Below are positions 52,971 through 59,858 of a DNA stretch of 64,000 nucleotides, in pieces. Origin of the DNA: Streptomyces sp. LUP47B. Its GTDB lineage: Bacteria > Actinomycetota > Actinomycetes > Streptomycetales > Streptomycetaceae. The notes below the pieces were generated by a model. That model saw nothing but the letters and a program-made list of their open reading frames with translations, was not told the DNA's origin and searched no databases. Both the position numbers and the translations under genes were made by a program. Positions within the stretch are counted from its first letter, which is position 1. Every line of letters begins with the position of its first letter. The DNA is taken from positions 147,518 to 211,517 of the forward strand of contig NZ_MJAH01000004.1 of assembly GCF_001746295.1 (NCBI RefSeq). The letters are read 5' to 3'.

Positions 52971-54406
52971 CCCACCAGCCCCAAGAGGCGGGACCGACCC
53001 CTCTCCTCGTCCTCGACGTCGTCGGCCTCACACCCCGCCTCCTCCACCACATGCCCCACCTCAAGTCCCTTGCCCAGTCCGGATCTCACGCCCCGCTCGC
53101 GACCGTGCTGCCCGCCGTCACCTGCGCCGCCCAGTCCACCTTCCTCACCGGCACCCACCCCTCCGAGCACGGCATCGTCGGCAACGGCTGGTACTTCCGC
53201 GAGCTCGGCGATGTACTCCTGTGGCGTCAGCACAACGGTCTGGTCGCCGGCGACAAGCTCTGGGACGCCGCCCGCCGCGCCCACCCCGGCTACACCGTCG
53301 CCAACATCTGCTGGTGGTACGCCATGGGCGCCGACACCGACTTCACCGTCACCCCCCGCCCCGTCTATTACGCCGACGGCCGCAAGGAACCCGACTGCTA
53401 CACCCGGCCCCCGGCCCTGCACGACGAACTCACCGAGAAACTCGGCACCTTCCCCCTCTTCCACTTCTGGGGCCCCGGCGCGGACCTGGTGTCCAGCCAG
53501 TGGATCATCGACGCGACCCGCCACATCATGGGCACCCGCCACCCCGACCTGACGCTCTGCTACCTCCCCCACCTCGACTACGACCTCCAGCGCTACGGCC
53601 CCGACGACCCGCGCTCCCTGAAAGCCGCCGCCGACCTGGACCGGGCACTGGCCCCGCTCCTGGACGACGCCCGCGCGGAAGGCCGTACCGTCGTCGCCCT
53701 GTCCGAGTACGGCATCACCCGCGCGGACCGCCCCGTCGACATCAACCGCGCCCTGCGCCGCGCCGGACTCCTCGAGGTACACACACAGGACGGCATGGAG
53801 TACCTCGACCCGATGGCATCCCGTGCCTTCGCGGTCGCCGACCACCAGATCGCCCATGTCTATGTGCGCCGCCCCGAGGACCTGGACGCCACCCGCGCCG
53901 CCCTCGACGGCCTGCCCGGCATCGAGCGACTCCTCGACGACAAGGGCAAGAAGGCCCATCACCTCGACCATCCGCGTTCCGGCGAACTCGTCGCCGTGGC
54001 GGAGCCGGACGCCTGGTTCACGTACTACTACTGGCTCGACGACGACCGCGCGCCCGACTTCGCGCAGCTGGTCGAGATCCACCGCAAACCCGGCTACGAC
54101 CCGGTCGAACTCTTCATGGACCCGCTCGACCCCTACGTCAAGGTCAAGGCGGCCACCGCACTGGCCCGCAAGAAGCTCGGCCTGCGCTATCGCATGGCGG
54201 TCGTGCCCCTCGACCCGTCACCTATTCGCGGCAGCCACGGCCGCCTCCCAGAGAGCGACGACGACGGTCCGCTCCTCATCTGCTCCACCCCCCGCGCCGT
54301 CGGCGACCGCATCGCGGCCACCGACGTGAAGTCACTCCTGCTCCGACTGGCCGGTCTTTCCCGACTGATCACCAGTGAAGCACCCGCCACTGACAACGCC
54401 TTCTGA
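52967..54406 (+). CDS. eboF: Alkaline-phosphatase-superfamily phosphodiesterase (EboF-like)
   Basis: A 479-residue type I phosphodiesterase/nucleotide pyrophosphatase-fold protein. The first metal Asp is in LLVLDVVGLTP and the nucleophile Thr52 in LPAVTCAAQSTFLTG, with HPSEHGIVGNGWY following. Second-site ligands appear in LPHLDYDLQRYGPDD and ADHQIAHVYV. It probably releases phosphate or nucleotide from a cluster intermediate. No signal peptide is seen, so it should be cytoplasmic. Confidence 0.85.
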   Translation: MTHQPQEAGPTPLLVLDVVGLTPRLLHHMPHLKSLAQSGSHAPLATVLPAVTCAAQSTFLTGTHPSEHGIVGNGWYFRELGDVLLWRQHNGLVAGDKLWDAARRAHPGYTVANICWWYAMGADTDFTVTPRPVYYADGRKEPDCYTRPPALHDELTEKLGTFPLFHFWGPGADLVSSQWIIDATRHIMGTRHPDLTLCYLPHLDYDLQRYGPDDPRSLKAAADLDRALAPLLDDARAEGRTVVALSEYGITRADRPVDINRALRRAGLLEVHTQDGMEYLDPMASRAFAVADHQIAHVYVRRPEDLDATRAALDGLPGIERLLDDKGKKAHHLDHPRSGELVAVAEPDAWFTYYYWLDDDRAPDFAQLVEIHRKPGYDPVELFMDPLDPYVKVKAATALARKKLGLRYRMAVVPLDPSPIRGSHGRLPESDDDGPLLICSTPRAVGDRIAATDVKSLLLRLAGLSRLITSEAPATDNAF

Positions 54407-54422
54407 CCCGAGGAGACCAGAC

Positions 54423-55463
54423 ATGAGCCGCATGTTCCAGCCCGACCCCGAACTCACCCACCGCCTCACCAGACGAGGCATGCTCGGCGTGGCCGCGGGT
54501 GCCACCGCGGCCGCCTTGCTGGGCGCCGCAGCGACTCCGGCGACCGCCGCCACCGAGACGGCAGACAAGACATCAGGCCGCGGCCGCCCCGTCCTGCCCC
54601 CCGGCCGCCTCGGCATCCAGCTCTACAGCCTCCGCGACAAGGTCTCCACGCTCGGCTTCGCCCCCGTCTTCGCCGAACTCGAGAAGTACGGCTACGACGA
54701 GGTCGAGTTCGCCGGCTACACCCAGGGCTCGGCCGGGCCCATCACCCTCGCCCAGCTCAAGCGGCTGGCACACGACCACGGCCTGAACCCGATCGGCAGC
54801 CATGTCGGCTACTACGCGGACGACCCGAACGCCTACACCTTCGCCCAGAACCTCACCAAGGTCCTCGACGACGCCCAGGCCCTCGGCCTCAAGCACATCG
54901 GCACCGCCTCAGGACCCTTCCGCTACGGCTCGACCGTCGACGCGTGGAAGCGCGCCGCCGAGGAGTTCAACACCTACGGAGCCGCGGCGAAGGCACGCGG
55001 CATGAAGTTCTACCAGCACAACCACTCCGAGGAGTTCTCCTTCGCCACCGACAACCCCAAGGTCCGTCTCTACGACGTGCTGCTCAGGGAGACCGACCCC
55101 GACCTGGTGTTTCTGGAGATGGACATCTTCTGGGCGTACTCGGGACAGTTCCGCTTCTCCCAGCGGCCCGACGGCACCCCCGCCCCCTTCGAACCCCTGA
55201 ACTACGTCCTCAGGCAGCCCCACCGCTACCCGCTCTTCCACGTCAAGGACGGGGTGAGCGACCCGGCCAACACCTACGGCTACCGCATGACCGACGTCGG
55301 CGACGGAGACATCGACTACCAGAAGTTCATCTCCGCCGTGACCCGGCTGAAGGGCGAGCGCCTGGCCCACCACTGGCAGACCGAACACGACCAGCCCGCC
55401 GAGTCCTTCACCTTCGCCCGCCGCTCCAGCGCGTACCTGCACTCGCTGCGGGAGAAGTGCTGA
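54423..55463 (+). CDS. Exported TIM-barrel isomerase/epimerase-like protein
   Basis: A 346-residue protein with a Tat signal (LTRRGMLGVAAGATAAALLG, cleavage near ATA-AT at residue 42). The barrel has LGIQLYSLRDKV, KFYQHNHSEEF, FLEMDIFWAYSGQF and LFHVKDGV, the usual metal-binding acidic and His residues. Secreted members of this fold occur in 3-keto-glycoside loci, where some act as lyases, so this gene may link the ebo-type cluster to the sugar locus. It follows EboF by 16 bases with GAGGAGACC as ribosome site, and a large hairpin follows it. Confidence 0.83.
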   Translation: MSRMFQPDPELTHRLTRRGMLGVAAGATAAALLGAAATPATAATETADKTSGRGRPVLPPGRLGIQLYSLRDKVSTLGFAPVFAELEKYGYDEVEFAGYTQGSAGPITLAQLKRLAHDHGLNPIGSHVGYYADDPNAYTFAQNLTKVLDDAQALGLKHIGTASGPFRYGSTVDAWKRAAEEFNTYGAAAKARGMKFYQHNHSEEFSFATDNPKVRLYDVLLRETDPDLVFLEMDIFWAYSGQFRFSQRPDGTPAPFEPLNYVLRQPHRYPLFHVKDGVSDPANTYGYRMTDVGDGDIDYQKFISAVTRLKGERLAHHWQTEHDQPAESFTFARRSSAYLHSLREKC

Positions 55464-55477
55464 CAGCACACGAGTGA

Positions 55478-55528
55478 GGCGGGACCCCGACGGCGCAGGG
55501 GGCGCTCCCCGCCGGTCGGGGTCCCGCC
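55478..55528. terminator. Long bidirectional terminator hairpin
   Basis: A perfect 14-bp stem, GGCGGGACCCCGAC (55478-55491) with its complement at 55515-55528, encloses a 23-nt GC-rich loop that can fold further. It lies between the end of the ebo-type operon and the convergent fdhD copy 2. Confidence 0.85.
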
Positions 55529-55549
55529 GTTCGTGCAGCGGGAGGACCG

Positions 55550-56401
55550 TCAGCCCTGCGCGGCCGCCACGGCCCGCAGGGTGAGTCGGTGTTCTCCCGC
55601 GTACACGTTCATGGAGGGGCCGCGGAGGAAGCCGACCAGGGTGAGGCCGGTTTCCGTGGCCAGGTCCACTGCCAGTGACGAGGGTGCGGACACGGCCGCC
55701 AGGACGGGGATGCCTGCCATGACGGCCTTCTGTGCCAGTTCGAAGGAGGCGCGGCCGGAGACGAGGAGGATGACGCGGGTGAGGGGGAGGTTGGTGTTCT
55801 GCAGGGCGCGGCCGATGAGTTTGTCGACGGCGTTGTGGCGGCCGACGTCTTCGCGTATGTCGAGGAGTTCGCCGTGTTCGGTGAAGAGGGCGGCGGCGTG
55901 CAGGCCGCCGGTGCGGTCGAAGACCTGCTGGGCGGTGCGGAGTCGGTCGGGGAGGCTGGTGAGGAGGTCGGGGTCGATGCGGAGTGGGGGTGTGTCGTTG
56001 ATGGGCCAGTGGGTGGTGGTGCGTACGGCGTCGAGGCTGGCTTTGCCGCACAGGCCGCAGGAGGAGGTGGTGTAGACGTTGCGTTCGAGGGTGATGTCGG
56101 GGATGGGGAGGCCGGGGGTGGTGGTGACGTCGACGACGTTGTAGGTGTTGGTGCCGTCTGTGGTGGCTCCGGCGCAGTAGACGATGTTCTGGAGGTCGTC
56201 GTGTTGGGTGAGGACGCCTTCGCTGACGAGGAAGCCGGCGGCGAGGGCGAAGTCGTCGCCGGGGGTGCGCATGGTGATGGCGAGGGGTTTGCCGTTGAGG
56301 CGGATCTCCAGCGGTTCCTCGGTGACCAGGGTGTCGGGGCGGGAGGAGATCGCCCCGTCGCGGATGCGGATCACCTTGCGTCGTTCCGTGACTCGTCCCA
56401 T
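55550..56401 (-). CDS. fdhD: Formate dehydrogenase accessory sulfurtransferase FdhD, copy 2
   Basis: A 283-residue near-duplicate of the gene at 29110-29961, in the same orientation. SSCGLCG and EDVGRHNAVDKLIG are unchanged. Differences from copy 1 include His for Arg in the TTTxWPIND segment, Thr/Gln for Ala/Arg before VFDRTGG, Thr for Ala and Ser around NLPL, and a divergent last ten residues. The start ATG at 56401 follows the formate-dehydrogenase fragment by 8 bases. Such close identity between copies 26 kb apart points to recent duplication or gene conversion. Both copies look functional, although neither has an intact partner dehydrogenase nearby. Confidence 0.95.
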   Translation of the reverse strand: MGRVTERRKVIRIRDGAISSRPDTLVTEEPLEIRLNGKPLAITMRTPGDDFALAAGFLVSEGVLTQHDDLQNIVYCAGATTDGTNTYNVVDVTTTPGLPIPDITLERNVYTTSSCGLCGKASLDAVRTTTHWPINDTPPLRIDPDLLTSLPDRLRTAQQVFDRTGGLHAAALFTEHGELLDIREDVGRHNAVDKLIGRALQNTNLPLTRVILLVSGRASFELAQKAVMAGIPVLAAVSAPSSLAVDLATETGLTLVGFLRGPSMNVYAGEHRLTLRAVAAAQG

Positions 56402-56409
56402 GTCCGGCC

Positions 56410-57192
56410 TCAGTTCCCTATCGCCACGACGGGCATCTTCTCGATCCGAATCGCGGCAGCCTCGAACTCCAGAGCCCCCGCGACCGGACAACTCGCCCTG
56501 CCGGGCCACTGGTTCGCGTCCGACGATTCGGGTGGGCGGCCGGTCATGAACGCCACACCGGGCCGCAGAGCCGGGTCCACCCACACCGGTGCCGTCGTCG
56601 AACCTCGCCGGGTGGCGACCCGCACCTGCTCGCCGACGACCACGCCATAGCGCTCGGCGTCCTCCGGACTCAGCTCGACACACTCGGTACGCCGCAACGG
56701 CGGCCCCGAACCACCCTTCTGCAGAAGGATGTTGTACGAGTCCAGACGACGGCCCTTGGTGAGCCGGACCGGATACTCCTCGTCCGTCAGGTCGACGGGA
56801 GGGGTGTGCCGGACCAGATGGAAAGGTGCACGCCCCTTCCGCTCGGTGTGACCGCAGCCGGTGAGCAGTGACAGGTTGATCAGCGCGCGGTCCTCCTCGT
56901 GCTCGGTGCCGTCGAACGCCCGGAACGGCTCGCCCCGCGCGTAGGCCTGCGCCAACTCACGTATGGCAGCGGCCGGTACGCCCGTCACCTTCACCGCGAG
57001 CGACACAGTCCACGGCTCGACGAGTCGTCTGTACTCCTCGAAGCCCCGGGTCGCACGATCGATGAACTCCCGGTCGGCAAGGCCCGCCCGGATGATCTCC
57101 CGGCCGATCGCATGGGCCATCGGTACTTCGGATCCGACGTTCGGCCGGATCCGAAGTACCGAACCGATGGCGTGGGTGCCCAGTTCCGTCAT
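56410..57192 (-). pseudogene. Internally deleted formate dehydrogenase catalytic-subunit fragment
   Basis: A 260-codon open frame matches parts of a molybdopterin formate dehydrogenase alpha subunit: RALINLSLLTGC from the middle, then directly HTPPVDLTDEEYPVRL, TKGRRLDSYN and the C-terminal dinucleotide-binding segment ELSPEDAERYGVVVGEQV through AAAIRIEKMPVVA. The N-terminal Fe-S and active-site Cys/Sec regions are absent, and a few hundred residues seem lost after LLTG, where a homologue would continue GxxGRxGxGxxPLRGQNN. The ATG at 57192 overlaps the reductase stop by four bases, so it is still translated in frame. It cannot be a working dehydrogenase. A long inverted repeat lies near its 5' end. 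Confidence 0.8.
57120..57162. repeat. 17-bp perfect inverted repeat inside the dehydrogenase fragment
   Basis: TCGGTACTTCGGATCCG (57120-57136) is the exact reverse complement of 57146-57162, with a 9-base spacer. Flanks GCCATCGG and CCGATGG extend the symmetry imperfectly. It lies in coding sequence near the 5' junction of the fragment. Confidence 0.9.
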
Positions 57193-58160
57193 GCGGCGGA
57201 CCGGATCGCGAGGAGGTCGGAGAGCGCGTGGACGGTGCGCAGCGTGGGCACGTCCACGCCGGTGATCTCCGCCAGCTCGATGACGGCGGTGAGGAGGACG
57301 TCCAGTTCCAGGGGCTTGCCGCGCTCCAGGTCCTGGAGCGTGGAGGTGCGATGGTCTCCGACCCGTTCGGCGCCGGCGAGGCGGCGTTCGATGGAGACAC
57401 CGACGGTACAGCCGAGGGCCTCGGCGACCGCGAGAGTCTCGGCCATCATGGTCTCGATGACCTTCCGGGTGCCGCCGTGCAGACACATCTGGCGCATGGT
57501 GGCACGGGCCAGCGCGCTGATGGGGTTGAAGGAGATGTTGCCCAGCAGCTTGAGCCAGATGTCGTCCCGGAGGTCCGGCTCGACCGGGCACTTGAGCCCC
57601 CCGGCCTGCATGGCCTCACTGAACGCCTCGCACCGGGGTGAGAGGCTGCGGTCGGGCTCCCCGATGGAGAACCGGGTGCCTTCCAGATGCCGTACGACAC
57701 CCGGCTCTTCGAGCTCGGTCGCCGCGTAGACGACACAACCGATGGCCCGGGAGGGCGCGAGCACCGCACTGACCGCACCGCCCGGGTCGACACTCTCGAT
57801 GCGGTGGCCGTCATGCGGGCCGCCGTGCCGGTGGAAGTACCACCAGGGGATGCCGTTCTGAGCCGCGATGACCGCGGTGGTGTCGGTGAGAAGGGGCTCG
57901 ATGAGCGGCCCGCACGCCGCGTACGAGTTGGCCTTCAGACCGAGGAAGACGTAGTCGACCGGGCCGATCTCGGCCGGGTCGTCGGTGGCGTGGGCGTGAG
58001 CGGTGAAGTCACCGCGGGAGCTGATGACCTGGACACCGTGCTGCCGCATGGCCGCCAGATGCGGGCCCCGGGCGATGAGATGGACGTCGGCGCCGGCGCG
58101 GTGGAGTGCCGCGCCGACGTAGGCACCGATGGCTCCGGCGCCGAGGATGGCGACTTTCAT
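57189..58160 (-). CDS. 2-dehydropantoate 2-reductase (ApbA/PanE) family protein
   Basis: A 323-residue reductase. The NADP-binding loop is AILGAGAIGAYVG (4-16). The family Lys appears in FLGLKANSY, and KLLGNISFNPISAL and TSTLQDLERGKPLELD match the C-terminal substrate domain. Classical PanE reduces ketopantoate, but paralogues inside catabolic loci act on other 2-keto acids. Its position beside oxalate genes, and its translational coupling to a dead dehydrogenase fragment, suggest such a role. The start ATG at 58160 faces the divergent gntR copy 2, with a GntR-type site 60 bases upstream. Confidence 0.87.
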   Translation of the reverse strand: MKVAILGAGAIGAYVGAALHRAGADVHLIARGPHLAAMRQHGVQVISSRGDFTAHAHATDDPAEIGPVDYVFLGLKANSYAACGPLIEPLLTDTTAVIAAQNGIPWWYFHRHGGPHDGHRIESVDPGGAVSAVLAPSRAIGCVVYAATELEEPGVVRHLEGTRFSIGEPDRSLSPRCEAFSEAMQAGGLKCPVEPDLRDDIWLKLLGNISFNPISALARATMRQMCLHGGTRKVIETMMAETLAVAEALGCTVGVSIERRLAGAERVGDHRTSTLQDLERGKPLELDVLLTAVIELAEITGVDVPTLRTVHALSDLLAIRSAA

Positions 58161-58219
58161 GGGTGGAAGCTCCGTTCGGTGAGGGTGACCGAGGAACTGC
58201 CGACTGTGTCGACTGGATA

Positions 58220-58229
58220 TTGTCTACAG
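58220..58229. promoter_or_regulatory. Candidate GntR/FCD operator, copy 2 (reductase side)
   Basis: TTGTCTACAG is the exact reverse complement of the word in front of gntR copy 1 (32859-32868). It sits 60 bases upstream of the reductase start, in the intergenic region shared with gntR copy 2. Confidence 0.55.
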
Positions 58230-58331
58230 GATGGAGGGAGTGCTCAGCAAGGGTCGTGACGCCACCAAGCCCATTGAGCTGCTGCTACGCCCTTGCACGG
58301 CCAAGGCCCAGGGGGCCTTGTGTGCCGTAGA

Positions 58332-58341
58332 CTGTAGGCGA
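58332..58341. promoter_or_regulatory. Candidate GntR/FCD operator, degenerate copy (gntR side)
   Basis: CTGTAGGCGA in the context GCCGTAGACTGTAG is the counterpart of 32859-32868, with two changes (A to G at positions 7 and 9). The surrounding 14 bases GCCGTAGACTGTAG are identical in both gntR upstream regions. Confidence 0.45.
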
Positions 58342-58399
58342 AAACCAATTCATAATTGGCTCTCAGCTGCAGCGACGACGCTGTACAGGAGGGACCGCG

Positions 58400-59077
58400 A
58401 TGTTGCCGACGACAGGACTGCCGTACGGGACGGTGCCCAGGCTCGAGCGCCCCGGTCCGCTGCGTGACCGTGTCTACGGGGCGTTGCTCGAACTGATCAC
58501 GACGCGTGCGCTGCAGCCGGGTCAGCATTTGGTGGAGAGTGAGTTGGCGGGGCATCTGGGGGTGTCGCGGCAGCCGGTGCGTGAGGCTTTGCAGCGGTTG
58601 AACACTGAGGGTTGGGTGGATCTGCGGCCTGCTCAGGGTGCGTTCGTGCATGAGCCGACGGATGAGGAGGCTGATCAGCTTCTGACGGTGCGGACGTTGT
58701 TGGAGGCGGAGGCTGCGCGGCTGGCGGCGGCGAACGCGGGCAGTGCCGGTATCGCCGTGCTGGAGGAGTTGTGCGCGCAGGGTGAGAGTGCGGTCGCCGC
58801 GGACGACGTGGACGCCGCGGTGGCTTTGAATGCCCGACTGCATGCGATGGTCATGGAGTTGGCGGGCAATGCGGTTCTGGCGGAGTTGGCGGGGCAGGTG
58901 GATCGCCGGGTGCGCTGGTACTACACGCCGATCGCCCGGCAGCGTGGTCGGCAGTCCTGGATCGAGCACCGTGAGCTGATCGCCGCGATCGCCGACCGCG
59001 ACGAGCAGCGCGCCACCGCGGTCATGCGCCAACACACGGAACACACACGGAAGATGTACCACGACCGCGAGAAGTAG
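58400..59077 (+). CDS. GntR/FCD transcriptional regulator, copy 2
   Basis: A 225-residue near-copy of the regulator at 32922-33599: the same DNA-binding helix LVESELAGHLGVSRQPVREA and the same FCD domain apart from conservative changes (AANAGSAGI for AVNAGSAGV). The N-terminal ten residues (MLPTTGLPYG) and the tail (HTRKMYHDREK) differ. Because the DNA-contacting helix is unchanged, the two proteins should read the same operator and cross-regulate both blocks. It shares with copy 1 an unusually T-rich codon choice. Adjacent genes suggest control of oxalate/formate functions. Confidence 0.9.
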   Translation: MLPTTGLPYGTVPRLERPGPLRDRVYGALLELITTRALQPGQHLVESELAGHLGVSRQPVREALQRLNTEGWVDLRPAQGAFVHEPTDEEADQLLTVRTLLEAEAARLAAANAGSAGIAVLEELCAQGESAVAADDVDAAVALNARLHAMVMELAGNAVLAELAGQVDRRVRWYYTPIARQRGRQSWIEHRELIAAIADRDEQRATAVMRQHTEHTRKMYHDREK

Positions 59078-59145
59078 CCTCCGAGCGAGTCCGCGTCCAC
59101 GACCGTGCGAGACCACCCCACGCGGTGCCGCCCAGCCCGCTTCCG

Positions 59146-59776
59146 GCCGCGCGTAGAGACCGTTGGAACGGGATGGCGGCTTTCTGCGGCCATAGCGCCG
59201 CCGCGCGTTCGAGCTGCCGGCTTTAACCGGGCTGAGTCGCGCGCCGCAAGCCGACGCAGTGGGGCGCGCATCTCGCGGGCGTGTCGCCGCCCCGCGTTCG
59301 AGCTGCTGGCCTTGGGCTGGCTGAGCCGCGCGCCGAGGCCGAGCGAGCGGGGCGCGGTTCTTGCGGGAGTGCTGCCGTCGCGCGTCCGACATGCCGGGCC
59401 TTCGTCGGGCTGAGCCGCGCGTTGAAGCCATAGCGGTGGGGTGCGGGTTCTTGTGGGCGTGCTGCCGTCGTGCGTTCGGCCTGCCGGGTCTTTGTCGGGT
59501 TGAGCCGCGCGTTGAAGCCACGGCGGTGGGGTGCGGGTTCTTGTGGGCGTGCTGCCGTCGCGCGTCCGAGCTGCCGGCCTTTGCCGGGCTGAGCCGCGCG
59601 TTGAAGCCACGGCAGTGGGGCGCGGTTCTCGCGGCCGTGTCGTCCGCCGCGCGTCCCGGCAGCCGGGCCTGGCCCTGGCCCGGGGTGAGCCGCGCGCCAA
59701 ACCGATAGAGCAAGGCGGCAGCTTTCGAGGTTGCGGTCGCTGCCTCGCGTGCAGACCGCTGAAGCTCTGGGCCGCG
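59146..59776. repeat. About seven tandem 89-bp repeats in a gene-free region
   Basis: The 780-base gap between gntR copy 2 and the convergent MFS gene is filled by imperfect tandem units. Marker GAGCCGCGCG (GAGTCGCGCG in one unit) starts at 59234, 59323, 59412, 59503, 59591 and 59687, giving steps of 89, 89, 91, 88 and 96; an older unit precedes it. The two central units, from 59412 and 59503, are the most alike. A period that is not a multiple of three makes every reading frame cycle, so the long minus-strand frames here are artefacts. Function unknown. Confidence 0.85.
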
Positions 59777-59858
59777 GGCCCCGAACCATCGGATGAGGCG
59801 GCCCTGCCCCGGCGAACGCCGAGGCGCAGGGCCGCCTGATCCGTCCGAACTGCTCTGC

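Noticed and set aside
58244..59713. Long minus-strand open frame (489 codons) rich in Arg, Ala and Pro, with repeats such as RGFNARLSPAKAG.
   Set aside because: It crosses the 89-bp tandem repeats, whose period is not a multiple of three, and then runs antisense through gntR copy 2. Similar frames appear in other phases, so it is a high-GC artefact.
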